DNA of 64,000 nt from Hoplostethus atlanticus (GCA_034670405.1 JAXDDX010000015.1:5486001-5550000); one strand, 5' to 3'. Shown: positions 36,348 through 49,600, counted from the first letter of the stretch. Numbers and translations: made by a program. Notes: a model not told the origin generated them from the letters alone.

Positions 36348-36404
36348 TTTAACTCAAAATGGCAGCATCTTTGCACCTCAAAGATGCTGCCATTTTGAGT
36401 TAAA
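36348..36404. repeat. Perfect 26-bp inverted repeat with 5-nt loop
   Basis: The left arm 36348-36373 (starts TTTAACTCAAAATGGCAGC) is the exact complement of the right arm 36379-36404, with only CACCT between them. If transcribed in the arhgap32 pre-mRNA (intron 2) it would make a 57-nt perfect hairpin. Perfect pairing without bulges argues for a recent local inverted duplication and against a conserved microRNA. Confidence 0.95.
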
Positions 36405-39400
36405 GATAGAGTAAAATGAGAGAGTTCCTCGAAGAAGGATAAGGGACAGACCCAACCCAGTTGAGAGCAAACCTGCTTGATGGATGTAATCTAGCCTTTA
36501 ACAAAGTGACACACAACAGCTTCAGATTGTGATACGTCTCCTAGGTATTGTCCTTTTTTGTGGTCTAAAATCATGACTTCAGTTTTTCTGTATGTCTTCA
36601 AGGCAGGAGAGCTGTTTTGTGTCTCACATGCATGAGCATTCACATGCATGACCGAGTGTCCTCCATGTAACAGTGAAAACCAACATGCTATTTACAAATT
36701 ATGTTCCCAAATCACTGCAGCACTCAACCCTGGGTAACTCCATACTTGACTTGCCAGGGTTATGAGTGATCATCAACAAGCTGAACAAACCATTATCTAC
36801 TGGAAAAGTATGAACTAACCCCAGCACAGGTTGTGCAATGGATGCCAACATGATTGTGTCTGTTCAGGAGAATCAAAAGTGGCACTAAGGTTTAAGAAGA
36901 CAGAAATGGCACCGTAAGCCTTTCCCATTGTGTTTCTTATGCACTCTTGTACCTTTCCAGTTCACTTTTCTGACTACAGCTAAATGGATTAAGATCTTTT
37001 TAATTTTCACTTAACAAATAAAATCATTCATCATTGTTGGCTGTAGGTGTACTTTTGGGCAACCTCCTAGATGCATCTGTTCACCACTAGCGTATGCCCT
37101 GCCTATCGCTGCAACACCATTGTCACAGCAGCTGGAAATCAATTACTATACACCTACTTACTGAAGTACAGCACAACAACTGGGAACTAGTGTATCATAG
37201 CTACAGTACAGTCCACTAGTAGTTCCTTAGTTGCTCTATGGAGACTCCAAGCAGCTGCCTGAAAACCCAGGTTCCTCATATAATGTAGTTTGCTAAGCGG
37301 CTCATTTAGTTTGTCTTTGAAATACCCAACAGGAAAAAAAACATACTTATTTATTCATTCAAGCTAGTAGCACAGAATAGGCTGTTTAGACAACAAGGAC
37401 ACAGAACGACATGTTGAACGGAGCTCATCATGAAGAGCGCCTTCAACACTATCAGTTTGTGCAACGGAGAATAATTGGGTTGCAGGCATACAGACCTCGG
37501 CTGTGTCGTTTCTCTAGCAATTGATGCTACAGAAATCCAAGCCTGATCTCAGTTTAGGGTACAGTAGCGATTATACTCTGTGACTATGGAAATGTTCAGT
37601 CATTTCTGTTCATTTGTATCAACAGCAGAGTAATATTTACGGTGGTATTTCATTTTAGCACGACTAGCTGAGCTGATTTGGAACACCACCAATTTGCCCA
37701 ATCAGATTGCTTGGCCAGATCTATCCCTCGTAGGATTATAATTAATCTTTCATTCATTTTCTGCTTTTTGAGCAAGAGATCTTCTTGTGCATGGTGATCC
37801 GTATTTGTGTGGCTTCTTTGCTATGCCCTACCCAGGACACAGAAACAGCCTCAGTGGGATAGCAGGAGCTAAACTGCTGGCCGACTGGAGAGTTATCCAG
37901 TCGATGGATGCAATCCAGAACATGCATACGGTTGAAATCCTGTGCACTGCCTACTAATACCCTCCTCTCTGTCTCTCCTCTCTCTCTCTTCTGTTACGGT
38001 TTTCACACTTTTCAAGGCTTTTGGAAATTAACTGAGTGCAGCATCCGCAATACATTTTGCTTTTGATTATTTTCCCAGCACTAGGCCACATTAATCTCCA
38101 TAACTCATTACATACAGAACAAAAGCACTGTGATGAGTCATGTTTTATTTTGTGCGTACTTGCTCTCTTCTCTTAAGACGTTTATTTTTCTCTCCACTGT
38201 TTTAAGATGCTTTACTAGGTTTTACACTATGTGTGATGTTGCCTTGTTGCAATGAGAATCTCTGTGGGAGACTCACAGAGGTTTCAGACAGCGGAAGTGA
38301 ATCAGATGTCCTTGCTCTGTGTGAGACCTTTCTATTGGTCTGCTCTATTGTTTCCTACAGCAGGACAACCATTCCCTGCTACCGACTGAATGTTCATACA
38401 ACTGGGGTAGGTTCTTCGTTACAGCAGCCAAGAATAACACTAGGAATATAAATTACAATAGGAATAATAAAAATAAATAAAAAATATATAAAGCTATACA
38501 AAAGTACCAAAATATGGGGGTGGGGGGTGGGGGGGGTGGGAGAAGGACTTCCGATGTCGCTCTGTGGTACACCGAGGCAGGATGAGTCTACTGCTGTACG
38601 TGCTTCTCTGCCTGGCCAGAGTGTCAAGTGTAGCAACCCTCAAACCAAGGGTGAATTTAACCTAAAAGAGAGAGATTTTACATATCATTCTTTTGATATT
38701 GGACAGCTTAGCCTATTTTTGCTGCTATACATGTACTAGTACCTCCCAAAACAAGGAAATAAACAACTAAGACTACGTGATGTCGTCAAGTGGCACTTAT
38801 TGGAGCTGCTCCATTAATGAGGGAAAGTGGATTGCTATTTTCTGAATACATTTTCTGCCTTCAAAATGATATCCCTGCGACAAAATAAAGCTTGTATCTG
38901 CATAAAAGCCCAAACAGACATCCTGGTAGGCCCCAAAGTCAGACTCAAATATCAGTGCACCAGAATCTAACAGTCTGCTGGCCATTCATGTTCACAGTTA
39001 TTGATTTCACTATCCATTATCAACATAGGTGAATAGACATGTGAATTCTGAATGCCACTCAGTTTAAGAATTCACACCATAATCCTCCAGCCAAGGACGA
39101 AGGTAAAGTATTTTCTCTCCCTCAAATAAGAGAAATAATATGCCATAGCCTGAAGCAGATCCATTGACAATGAATAGAACTAAAATGTTAAAACTCACCT
39201 TAGGTAATTTTACTGCTCGCAGTTCCGAACCAGAAAAAAGGGTGGACTCTTGTTTTGTGTTAGTGCTACAGGAAACGGTTATTGCTTTTTACTAATAAAG
39301 ACTGAACCATACAAAAGCGATCTGTTCATGCTGAACGCTGAACTTCAACAGTATTGGACTTCTTCGCTTCACTCCTCAGACCACTAATTCATAGACATAA

Positions 39401-40959
39401 TTCCAATCAATAGTCTGTTTGTTGGCTATGAAGAACAATTTCAACCGCACCAGTAAATCCATTCACAGCCGAATATAAGGCACTACACTTCCCCTCAGGC
39501 TGAATTCACCACCCATTGAATATCTCTTTCATCACACCAGAGCCATGATATTCTCTGGTGGGTATCATTGGCAGTTCTAAAAGTGGCATATGTCCATGTG
39601 TGTTAGTCCAGTACAGCAAACACGCTATGCACTTGAAACAGCAGCTCTTACAAGCATTGCTCAAAACCACCCAAACTGGCAGCACTGGTTGTCTTCCTCT
39701 GGCAGGATTTCTTCATTTATTGCCTGATAACATGCTAAATTGATTCAGGCTGTTTATTAGGTCTAAATTGACTAATTGCCAATTATAATTACTATCTTCT
39801 CTTTTAATGTGGAGCTGCATCTTTGTACTCTCAGGCATTTAAAAAAAACCCAAACCAGTTTCATCCATTCTTGGCTGCCGTTCTGTACTGTTTGGCTGTA
39901 GCTGTCACACTTCAGACCTGTCACAAACAACACACACACATAACAGCCTGCATAATGTTCGAAAGAAGCTAGGCAGTTAGCTAGCCAGCCTGCACTAGAA
40001 GTGTATGTCGATGTCCGAACAATTAGCCAGCTCCATGATATGTCAAATGAGCTGAATCCTAACTATTTCAATTCAATAATATGAAGGACTTGTTTCACGT
40101 TTGTTCAGTATACTGGATGTGACAATAACTTCAAACTTGTCACTGAATACATTACAAGATACAAGAATACAAGAACACTGGCCATTTCCATCTTAGACTG
40201 GTTAATTTCTTATAGGGCAGAGTGGCTAGAGAGAGTTCTGCTTCCTTCCTGTTCTTGGGTCTGTTGTGATGAACCAATCCACAGGCTGGACACGTTGGAA
40301 CAACTTCTTGACCTTGAGAGTCTGAATTGGAGCTGTAAAGTCCAGTATCCAGCTGTACTGTATATATTCTGTTGTGACATTTCCTTGGAAAGGGCTAGAG
40401 ATGCTACTGGTGTCACTGCCCCACTGTCTTTCAGAACAGAGAATGGGTAATGGGATACTGGCACTTCCCTGTTGTAGATTTCTTTCCAGCCTGACAGCGT
40501 GCATCTCCACCACCCTTAAATTTGTTGCACTATATGACGGAAAGAGCTGCCGTAAGCTGACGGTGGCTAATGTGTTGAAATGTCATGGTATGAAAACCTG
40601 CGTCATTGGCTGGCTAGCCGGCGTACTAATGGAGGCTAGAGAAAGCGTTGGCTGAGCTAGAGAGCCTAGAAGATGACGAAGGTAGAAAGCGATTCAAGGC
40701 TTTCAATTATAGAGAAAAATGGAGCTGCTGTTGCTTTTATGCATGAAAATGGAGCAGTAGGGATGGGAAGAGATTATTTACACAGTCATCTAGAGCTGAT
40801 CTCTTTTGGTGATGATGTAGGAAATCTTATTTGGAAGATTGAAACATTGGAGGGTTCTCTCTTGCTTCTCCCATGGTGGGAAGGGGAAGCTGAACTTTGG
40901 GCTTAGCGGGCTGGAAGCTGAGGGATGTATGCCTTCCTTCAGTCGGATTATCTTCTTTT

Positions 40960-41126
40960 TTTTTAAAGATTATTTTTTGATAGTTAATAGTAGAGAGAGA
41001 GAGAGGAAAGACTGGGCGAGAGAGGAGGGATGACATGCGACATAGGTCCCGGGCCAGATTCAAAACCAGGGACGTCACGATTATGTGGTATGCGCCTTAG
41101 ACCACTGAGCCACCAGCACACCCCAG
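40960..41126 (-). repeat. tRNA-derived SINE, full-length or nearly so
   Basis: Read on the minus strand it begins GGGGTGTGCTGGTGGCTCAG with an A box (TGGCTCAGTGG, complement of 41102-41112) and a B box (GGTTTTGAATC, complement of 41057-41067, compare GGTTCGAATCC), followed by GCATGTCATCCCTCC, a CT-rich part and a T/A-rich tail ending near 40960. Imperfect repeats ATTATCTTCTTTTT and ATACTCTTCTTCTT flank it and may be its target duplication. The head is that of an RNA polymerase III promoter, but this is a decayed copy and not a working tRNA gene. Confidence 0.75.
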
Positions 41127-42671
41127 ATACTCTTCTTCTTAAGTGGTTTTCTAGAAGGGAGGGGTGGATGAAAAGACGGCCCTTCTTAACACAGTCGTGT
41201 CGTGCAACTAGAGGCGCTGAAGCAGGTGCTGGAAGCAGTGGCTCTTTTCTCCTTGCATGCCTCTTAACCAAAGAATGCTGGGAATGCCGGGAGTGCACAG
41301 CACTGCTGAGCTAAGGAGGTAGACTTGGCCAGTGAAATGTAGTGTTGAATCATGGCCCTCTCCTTCTCCAGCTTCTGAAAGCGCTTGGCTGCTTCGGTAA
41401 TGCTCAAGCCCTCCCTGGTAAGTGGTGGTTAAAACATGTCATTAAGGCCATCTTTGCTGAGGGACCAGGTTTGGCCCAGGCCTAGGCCAAGCCAATGAGG
41501 ACAGTTAGGTTGAGGATCTGCCCTGGAAATGCTGGAGGCATCCTCAATCCCTTGTCAAGATATTTCACAAGATAAGTCACTCACCATGATCCATGACAGT
41601 GATTTAACGAGAAATCCCAGATTGCTGAAGACCACCACTGCCTCGTGAAAAAAATCTGAACTGCAGCCAGTGAGTGGTTATACAGCGTAGTATTTGAACA
41701 TCTAAATCTTAACATCCCAATTCAGACTGTCAGATTTTAAAAATGAGTCCTCAACCTTTTTTTTCCATTTCTAAACAAGGAAATGTTAATGACCTTCTGG
41801 GTCCCAAATCTTTGAGGTGTTTGCAAGATTTCTAAAACATTTAATTGAACTGTATTGGCCTCATTGACTATAATGAGGTCCATTAGGAATCCAGCCGTGT
41901 GTTCGGCTGTACGAGGTTGTACGAGGATAGACCTCAAAACTGCTAGCAAGGGCACGTCCATTTGGAAAAGTTTTTTTTCTTTTTCTTTTGAAAACTGCTT
42001 TTAAAAACATTTCTGTTCGCTCTTCATTTTCAGTACCTAAAAAAAGTCCTTGATCCACATGCAATGAAAAAGATCACCCTGCCAGTTTGAGGGAGGGAGT
42101 GTAGGCCTCACTGAGGTTGCTCATTACCAAACCTTTCCTCCCCGATCCTTGACTCCGTCTCCTCAGCCCTTGAGTCCAATTATCTCAGTGCAAAGATGTT
42201 GTGTTTCAGTGGTCGCTAGCCACTGTCATCATGCAGCAGGCAGGCTGCTCCTGGCTGCTCCATCCCTCCCAAACCAGAGGACGTTTCCTCTTTCTACTCT
42301 CTCCATCTTTTCCTACTCCTATTTATTAGGGACCATGGCTTGGCTCAGACGTGGCTTCAGTGCTGCATCCAGGATGATCGTTAAACATCTTCCATATGCA
42401 GGCCTACGAACCTCTAGATGGTGTTTGTGTGTGTGTATGAGTCTACCGTGTATGTATGTGTGCACCACTACTCTGTTCTCCAAATGCTGTTGTAATTGTT
42501 TTGTTTCCTCTTGTACTTTGTCCTTTACCTCAGGTTCTTTACTAGGCTCTGGGATTCAAGTGTCGACCTTTGCTATTGTCGCACTTTGCTTTGACATCAG
42601 CTGAATGTCATCTAAATGAAATCAAACTAAATGTAGTTCTAACTTTGTGTGTGTGTGTGTGTGCACTTTAG

Positions 42672-42777
42672 GGGTCTGAGGCCTGGGTGTCACCTGGAGG
42701 AGGACGACATTGTGCCTGAACTGGCTCACATCCATCCCAGAGACAGACCTGACTGGGAAGAGACCATCAGTGCCATG
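42672..42777 (+). CDS. arhgap32: arhgap32 exon 3
   Basis: The acceptor is a GT-rich tract ending TTTAG at 42671 and the donor is CCATG/GTGAGA at 42778. The first base completes an Arg codon with the two bases ending exon 2; the exon ends in phase 0. It encodes 35 codons ending LEEDDIVPEL..HIHPRDRPDWEETISAM, which closely matches the conserved N-terminal segment of vertebrate ARHGAP32 (EEDDFVPEL, then HPRERPDWEETLSAM). This segment precedes the PX domain and is what separates ARHGAP32 from its paralog ARHGAP33, whose N-terminus lacks it as far as I recall. This exon and the next two are the strongest coding evidence in the window. Confidence 0.93.
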
Positions 42778-45700
42778 GTGAGAGACACACACTCAATTTC
42801 ACATCGTGATGAAAATATCGTCACACAGGATTAATTCATTGTTCGCTGTTTTGTATACACACACACACTGCATTCGTCAATGTCCTGCTCTCAACCCAGG
42901 TCATCTAAGACTCATACTCCAGTGTCATTAATGATGTCGGCCCGGTGATAACGGCACCCCGCCGTGATCAGCTTGTTTGCTGCCTGTCACATTCTTATCT
43001 GTCTGTTTTCGCCCAGTGGATTGATTAGCTGTCACTTCCTCTCCTACCAAAACGGTGTCGTCTCTGCACGTGAAACACCGCCACACATTCGTGATTAATA
43101 CAGATGAATCGGGATGTTTTTAAACATTGCCCTACTAAAAGCTCTTTACATAGATAGTCATCTACCTGTCAACTTGCGTGTCATTTGTTTATTTCAGCTG
43201 ATCTCTCGGTGTTGGATTTCATTCACCAGACAGCATCATTCATTATTTTCCTTCCTCCCATCTTTGGTTGGTTCTTGCTACTTGGCATCAACAGCACAGT
43301 GGAAATGAGGCCGTCTCCATGGTAACATGCCGAGCCGCCCGTGGTCGGCGCGTGGTTGGATCCCTATCGCAAGTGTTCACTTCGATCGGGCAACAGAGAG
43401 GAAGAGAGACAACAATCTCACCAGGCTAATGAATATTGATCAAAGAGGCGGGGCTTTTTGAAACATACTCAAACTGCATTTCTGCTATTCTTTGTTCAAT
43501 ATTTGATATGCGAGGGACTCTGTGCTGGAATGGCATGCATTATATATGTCTCTGGCGGTTTGAGGTGGTGATGAGAAATGCTAAGCCAGTTGCACTGCGT
43601 GGTGTAGATGATGATGCCCTTTGTTGACTTGTGCAGCACAAAGCATGAAAGAACCACACGCTCCAAAATCCCTCCAAAGTAAACAAGAAATAAACAATAC
43701 AATCTTTTTTTTCCATTATTGTACATTTTACATGGCAGACTGCTTCAACATCATTGGTTGTTGTTCGCATAGAGGCAACCTAGGCTTGAACAAGCTCTAA
43801 GCTGCGACATGCGAGTACATGGCTTTCGTGTTAATTTACAACATCAAAATCAGTCCGAAAATCAAAACCTGCATTTGGAATGTGCCTGTGGCTGTTTTTC
43901 TCTGTACCGAGGCTCAGTTGAATATTTCATAGCAAGATATGAACCTCTGGCGTGTTGTGACTGGACTTGATAAGTTTGTATTTAGTTTTCAGGTCTTTGT
44001 TTTTCGTATTTCGACCTTGCCTTTGTATTTTGTACATTCTTGTGATATTGTTATGCTGTTGCAACCCCAGAATTTCCCCCCCGGGGATCAATAAAGTATC
44101 TATCTGTAAGACCCATAGATGAACAGTTAAAGCAACTTTTGGGCAGAAGGCGAGTGTGCCTCTGCCGGCCTTGTCCAGCTCACAGCTTGAGGTGGTGTGG
44201 TGTTTCGTGGTTGTCTTAAAACCCCTGACCTCATATGCATATCACCTTAACTGTCAGTGACCGCCTGGCTGTTTAGGCCACAGGCAGACTGCAGGGAAGT
44301 TTGACAGTCCCTTCCCTGCCTCACTTTGTTTATTCACACTTTACTTGGCCGGGCACTTCCCTTGTGATATTTTCCTCACTCATCTTTTTTGTAACACAAA
44401 CCTTTTCAATTCCTTTCCCCCGTAGTTGTTTTCTGTATCTCTTTATCTTTTTTCTTGTTTTTTTCTCTTCTGTTGTTGTCTTATTGTTCCCCAAGTAGGT
44501 TTCCAGCCGCCTGCTGTCAGATTGAGACATGCTGTTACAGGTAGGCAGGCGGCTCTCTAAGTGGAAATTCCAGCCTGAAAACAAGGGACTTAGAAAATCT
44601 GTTTTTGCCTAAATGGATTCCGTAGCTCTTTTTTTGTGCGCTGTTGCCTGCAGCTACGCACAACCCCGGGACTAATTTAAGATAAACAAAGCAAGTGAGT
44701 GGCTTCATTCAGGAATACTGAAACAGCCAGCATCGGTTCGTGTGCATATCTTGGTTTAATAGCTGTACTGACCTGAAGTATTGCTAGACGTGTTCTCAGT
44801 CACTCCAACAGGCATTGTATGTGAAATGAATCCATTGTAATATCTAAGGGATAATATACAGCGTCTGGTCTGGCTGTCCTTTGCATCATTCATTAAAACA
44901 TTTAATGGATCTAGGAGTGCATTAAATGACCACTTGCCAAAGATTGAAAAGTCAAGACTGTTCATTAGGCTTGTTGCTAACTTTATGCATGTTTGGCCCT
45001 TTTGCAACAACTGGAGCAACTCTATTTCTGCAGTGCTTCGAAACCTGCACCGGCAGATTCAGCCCGCCAGTCTAATGTTAGTTAGCAAAAACATCAGTGG
45101 AGCAACAACAATTCTAGTAACATAATTGACGCTTGGATTTTCACATGTGATTGATCACCTGAAAGACCACATGGATCTTGTGCAATAAAAAAAAACTCAA
45201 ACGAGCAAAATCACTGCTGACAGTATGCCAACAATCAAAACAATGCTCTAACAACACATCGAAAAGACGTGCTGTAATCAATACCGGTAACGGTGATCAA
45301 GAAGGGCGTATGAATCGCCAGGGTAGTGTGACGGCGTTGACTAATTGGGACAAGTTACTAATCAATGCTATCAGTTCCAGTACCAAATGGTGGGCCGGCT
45401 CATTAAACCAGGTTACATGCAGCTAAACAGTGGCATGCGCTATAGATCCAGTTACATTAGCCAACGATAATAAAGTAATTTAATAGCTGCAATAAATTAC
45501 CACTAGAACAATCGGGACAAGTCACTTAATCTCCAAAAGCTTCAGTTGTCGAGGAACTTGCGGTGCCCTGTAATTGTATTAAATGGCATCAAGTATTGTT
45601 TTGCAAATCACTTGTGCAATCAGTCAAGTGCTGGATAGTTATTAGAAGTGTATTTAAGGTTATTAGCAAGCGGGCTGTGTGGTAAGAATGTCGACTGGAA

Positions 45701-46197
45701 GAAACATTTGAAATGAAAAATGACCAAACTATAAAATAGCTGCTGAATTTACAGATTGTCAAGTTGTTACCCGCTGGAGAGCTGATGTTTTGATTTTCTT
45801 GACTGTTGTGGTGGAAATCTGAGAATAACGATACTTTCAAGAGATCAGAGTTGTCTTTGTAATTATTTAATAAGCTTGTTGCAACAAGGATCAAACAATA
45901 CAGAGCACAGAGTGGTCTGTCAGAGTTCGACCCAGACAGTCGAGCACAACAGGTTTTTATAGTATCAGTTCACAGATTTAGAGTGCAGGACATGAAACTT
46001 TACTCCAGACATTTGACATGTTTAAGGAACTAAGCTGTAGTTTCATGCGGGTGGGCATGCAAGCTGTTTGCAAAAATATAGAAGTCGATACTTCTCTAAA
46101 AGGTATTATGTACGTGTCGTGCTGACAAAACATATTGCTTTCAGTAAATTTCCATTACACTGTGAAGGTCTAAAGTGTGTCTGTGTCTGTTTTTTAG
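42778..46197 (+). other. arhgap32: Intron 3 of arhgap32 (about 3.4 kb)
   Basis: GT at 42778-42779 and AG at 46196-46197. It contains a LINE-type tail at 44055-44105. I see no other feature; the frames on both strands are short and carry no motif. Confidence 0.8.
44055..44105 (+). repeat. LINE-type 3' tail, copy 3
   Basis: GCTGTTGCAACCCCAGAATT, then a C-run, then GGGGATCAATAAAGTATC and TATCT is the standard 3' terminus of a common fish non-LTR retrotransposon family, here on the + strand. It is the same tail as at 13487 and 15407 (minus strand). The body is 5'-truncated and not readable. Confidence 0.7.
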
Positions 46198-46292
46198 GCG
46201 CGGAGTGCAGAGATCCCCGAGCTGCGAGCCGAGCCCCTCATGCGTTCCTGCAGCAGCAGCACGGCCAGCATGAAGGTCAAGAACGTCAAGAA
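46198..46292 (+). CDS. arhgap32: arhgap32 exon 4
   Basis: The acceptor CTGTTTTTTAG ends at 46197; the donor is AAGAA/GTGAGT at 46293. It opens in phase 0 directly after the exon 3 Met codon and ends in phase 2. It encodes ARSAEIPELRAEPLMRS, a Ser-rich linker, then STASMKVKNVKK. Human ARHGAP32 has ARGADVPE and GSTASMKVKHVKK in the same place, so the match is strong, with a slightly different Ser-rich linker length. Confidence 0.93.
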
Positions 46293-46569
46293 GTGAGTGG
46301 ACACACACATACACACACACACACCTGCCTCTGTCCTTCTGCTGTACCTCTCTCATGGCTCTCCTTCCCTCCATCCGTCTCTATTTATCGCTCCTTAACT
46401 CACCGTTTATCGCCTCCGTTTCCTCCCCGAGTTCCTTCCATTGCCTGAATCTATTTTGGTGTTCTATTCCTTCCTTCACTCCCTCTGTCTGCGTTACACT
46501 CCCCTTCTCCTTGTCATACACACTCTGTCCATTGCACAGTCATGTCCTGAGGGTGAAGGCCTAACCAAA

Positions 46570-46601
<32 letters not shown>

Positions 46602-46610
46602 ATCTTTTAG
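46293..46610 (+). other. arhgap32: Intron 4 of arhgap32 (318 bp)
   Basis: A short intron with a (CA)n tract just after the donor (46302-46323) and a (GT)n tract just before the acceptor (about 46577-46601). The two complementary dinucleotide runs could pair in the transcript and bring the splice sites together. Nothing else is seen. Confidence 0.9.
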
Positions 46611-46695
46611 GTTGTGCTTCACCAAGGGCCACTTCCCAAAGTTGGCAGAGTGCGCACACTTCCACTACGAGAACGTGGACTTTGGCACAATTCAG
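46611..46695 (+). CDS. arhgap32: arhgap32 exon 5, entry to the PX domain
   Basis: The acceptor TATCTTTTAG ends at 46610; the donor is TTCAG/GTAAAG at 46696. The first base completes the Lys codon of exon 4 and the exon ends in phase 0. It encodes LCFTK, GHFPKLAECAHFHYENV and DFGTIQ, nearly identical to the vertebrate ARHGAP32/33 segment GHFPKMAECAHFHYENV.FG.IQ that leads into the phox-homology (PX) domain. The PX, SH3 and RhoGAP domains are encoded further 3', outside this window. Together exons 2-5 give 127 codons with no frame break. Confidence 0.95.
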
Positions 46696-49600
46696 GTAAA
46701 GAACTCTATAGGAAGCTTTGTTAGGGCGATGTGTTTGCTTTACCTGTGGGCTGTTAAGGTTCTGGTGGAACTGGTTTTATGTCATTGTAGTCCATGGAGT
46801 CATGTGGCTACCGCTGTAAAAGGAGACTGCTCTCTGAACCTCTCCGTCGTTTCAAAGGTTTATATTCTTTCCAGTTATTCCCCTCCATTTATACCGTGGT
46901 GATTTGCATTCCTTTGATACTCTCTGGAATGCCCCTGTCGACTGCAGTACAGTATATAACCTCATTCAGCTGAGGGGTCTACTGAACAGAGCATGTGTTG
47001 ATGCAAAAATACTTATTTGTGCAGAATTACTAGAATTTGCTTGTAGGTCTAACTAGTAGTGGTCCAGTGAAATTTTAGTAACTCATTGACTGCAAACTAA
47101 CTGGTAGCCGCTTAGCCTCGAGTGAACTGGTGTAATTAGAAAGTTGCATGCTTACATCAAAATTAAAATCAACTAGAATGTTAGATGAGTGTTATTATAG
47201 CTACTTGAATGTCCAGTATCTTCAGCACCGGCTCCGACAATTTTAGGTCACATATTATACTTCACATACACACATATCCTTCATGTATATCTGCACCCTA
47301 CGAGTGTACAGCCCTCAGTAATGGTAATCACTTTGTGAAATACGCAGATGACACCACTGTGGTAGTGTCCCAATAATGAGATATTGTGGAAAATAACAAC
47401 TGAGAATGAATGTATATATGGAAAAAAGGAAATGATAGGAAGGAATTAATTAACTAGGCTCCATTTAATGGTTAGTTGTTTTGTTTTAAAATGCTTAAGA
47501 AATTTGGAATGGATGCTACTGTGTGGCACAACTTTTACAGATGTACTGTCAGTAGCATTGTAACCTGTGCTGTTGCTGTCTGGTTTTGTGGAGGAAACCT
47601 CTGTCTCCAGAATGTGCTCTTGATCCCAGGCCTTTTTTAAAAACACTTGCCAACCCTGTAACCACACATTTTGTTCCTCGGCAGGAACAAAACGACTCTA
47701 TCAAAAAATCCTCTGTAATCCTTTTACAAAGCTACTACACCAGCATGATGGACACCCTAACCCTTTGCATAAAGCGCAAAAGAATGTTTCGTCTGCATCT
47801 GACACTTTGCATCCTGAGGGCTTTAGTTTCATCACTCATGTGTTTGTGTCTGATTTGAGCTCGTGGTGCCTCCTATATTGTAGATGTTATGTGCCTGTTC
47901 TTCTTGAACTGCGCTCCCTATTTTCTACTTGTTTGTCACTAGATCCAGCCATCAGAGAGACGTTGTAGAGGATTAGAATAAGGCAGTTAACATAGAAAGA
48001 TTTGTGTTTATGGATGACACACACAGACAATATCTTTCTTGGGTGCAATTTCTCTCTTTCACACATTTTCTGGTGCTTTATTCTGACTGTCTCACACACA
48101 CAGTCAGTGACGCACAAAATGTCAGACGTCACTCACTGTAAGGTCCATAATATTTCAGTTTCTATGTCATGGCACTATCCTTTGCCCAGATAGCTCCTTC
48201 ACCTGCCAGTGTCTTGAAATAACCAGGCCTTTCTCAAATAAATTCATCATCTTAACAGGGTAACAAGGAAGATTTCCCAGCTATTGGTTTACTTCTCATC
48301 AGCATTAAGCCTATACCCAGAATCCTAGTCTTTCTCAGACGACTTGGTGTAGTTCTATGAAAGGTCCAGTAGGGGTCAGCATTGAACTAACTTTATTAGA
48401 TGGGCAGTACTTTGGGAAAGTGCAGCAGCAGAGTCTTTGCTAAAAGTCGTCATCTGCCTAACCAGCAGGTTATCTGTTGACTTAACTCATGGGTACGCCA
48501 CAGAATGATCGTCTATTCATCGCATTCATAAAAGAAACCCTCCTGCTGAAGTGAACTCAGTAGACTGGTTCTCCTTTATTATCCCAGCTGTGTGTGCTGG
48601 CTGGCCGTACCCTGACACTGAGCAGCATGATTGTCTCAGCCGTTGTGGTTTTAGTATTGCTTTGTAAGTAGCACTCTCTTATGTATTGCTTGCATGTTTG
48701 CTGCTGTGTGGTTTCGGTATCGAACATGTCTCCTGCCTCCTCTCTGAGGACACAACCCCAAGCTGAAAACTATGTATTCATTACATCAAACAAACGCGCT
48801 TGCTTGTTTAATGAAATGGTCACAAATTGATGTGGCCCAAGTGAGTCTGACACGATAATAAATACTAGAACGTTTTTTGATGGATGAAAACATTGCAGCT
48901 CAGTTAAGAATTCAGAGAACGCTCGAGTTAAATGTTCAGGCTTCATCCTGGAGGGGATGTTGTGCTGATGGTAGGTTCAGCCCTCAGTGAAGTATTAGGA
49001 GCCTCTGCCAAACAAGTCTATCGGCCACATGTCATTTTTGTTACATTTGATGATCAAGATGCATACAGATGTATGCATATGCCTTGTGTAACTTATCAGT
49101 TACAGCTGGTCCCATTTGCTGAAAGGATGTCCTTGCCACAGTATGGAAGAGAATTGGACTTTTATAGCCACACAATTTATTAAAATTTTTTTTTTTTTTA
49201 AAAGAATTAATATCCAGCTCATATCAGCATGCAGAAAACTATCATCAATTGTTATTGCTTTGTTCTTCAGTGCAATAAATTAAACCCAACCATGTGTGGC
49301 AGCGCTAAAGGTATCATTATGGTGATAACTTTTCATGTGTAAATGATTGAATGTTTTTCTGTGTGGTACTGTAAGGAGACTCCATCAGTGGAGGGTGTGT
49401 TTAAGAGCCCGGAACAGCAAAGTCCTCGTTAACTTTGTGGCGGTGAACACATAGCTAACTGTAATAACACGTGATATCTAGATTCAGACATATTTATTTG
49501 TTAGTTAGAAATCACCCAATAAATGTAGGGCTTCTAGTTCTGCATCCTGTCTCGAGCCTTATAGGGCCCAGTGAAGTTTACTGGGGCAGGGTGAGGCCTC

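Larger units (their letters stand above)
33226..42671 (+). other. arhgap32: Intron 2 of arhgap32 (about 9.4 kb)
   Basis: This lies between the donor after 33225 and the acceptor TTTAG ending at 42671. It holds the microsatellite cluster, the TTAA-type element, the hairpin and the SINE listed separately. I saw no further exon. A 151-codon frame at 42149-42604, close to exon 3, lacks a usable donor and any family motif. Confidence 0.55.

Noticed and set aside
42149..42604. 151-codon frame just upstream of exon 3, including an ATG at 42335
   Set aside because: It looked like a possible alternative first coding exon, but no good donor follows and the peptide has no recognisable match.
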